A stretch of 6,765 nt of DNA from an uncultured Ellagibacter sp. (lineage in GTDB: Bacteria > Actinomycetota > Coriobacteriia > Coriobacteriales > Eggerthellaceae): contig CAKTSW010000075.1 of assembly GCA_934613165.1 (NCBI GenBank), positions 1 to 6,765 of the forward strand, in the 5' to 3' direction. Position numbers and translations under genes: made by a program. This document shows positions 6,762-6,765 of the stretch, piece after piece (the first letter of the stretch is position 1; every line of letters starts with the position of its first letter). The notes beneath the pieces were generated by a model. That model ran no database searches. It saw only the letters and a program-made list of their open reading frames with translations, and was not told the origin of the DNA.

Positions 6762-6765
6762 ACCT
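6762..6765 (-). promoter_or_regulatory. Possible ribosome-binding site for the ATPase
   Basis: AGGT at the very right edge of the window, read on the minus strand, is 6 nt before the GTG at 6755. The element may continue outside the window, so its full strength cannot be judged. Confidence 0.35.

Overview
The window looks like a chromosomal segment of a high-GC actinomycete-type bacterium. My best guess is a gut Coriobacteriia/Eggerthellaceae relative, judged from codon style and the glycosyltransferase architectures; no 16S or other marker confirms it. All four supported genes lie on the minus strand, so transcription runs from right to left.

Layout in transcription order: (1) 6755-5442, an AAA_14/DUF4143-type ATPase with a PD-(D/E)XK-like C-terminal core. 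(2) A 163-nt intergenic stretch with two small dyads and no convincing terminator or promoter. (3) 5278-3449, a large polytopic membrane protein resembling DUF6020/GT-C-type integral membrane glycosyltransferases, with lower GC than the genes after it. (4) 3423-2161, a family 2 glycosyltransferase with a coiled-coil tail, starting only 25 nt after the membrane protein. (5) A 111-nt spacer. (6) 2049 to beyond base 1, a long family 2 glycosyltransferase that runs off the left edge after 683 codons.

Genes 3, 4 and 6 form a plausible cell-surface glycan module. The two cytoplasmic GT2 enzymes would transfer sugars from nucleotide donors, and the membrane protein may transfer sugar from a lipid-linked donor on the outer face of the membrane. 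The ATPase is probably an unrelated neighbour.

The most unusual observation is that the leftmost glycosyltransferase seems to be an internal duplication. Residues about 319-535 repeat the layout of the N-terminal GT-A domain block by block, but every acidic nucleotide- or metal-binding motif is gone. This looks like a pseudo-glycosyltransferase domain fused to a live one. No mobile element, CRISPR array, RNA gene or clearly new system is visible.
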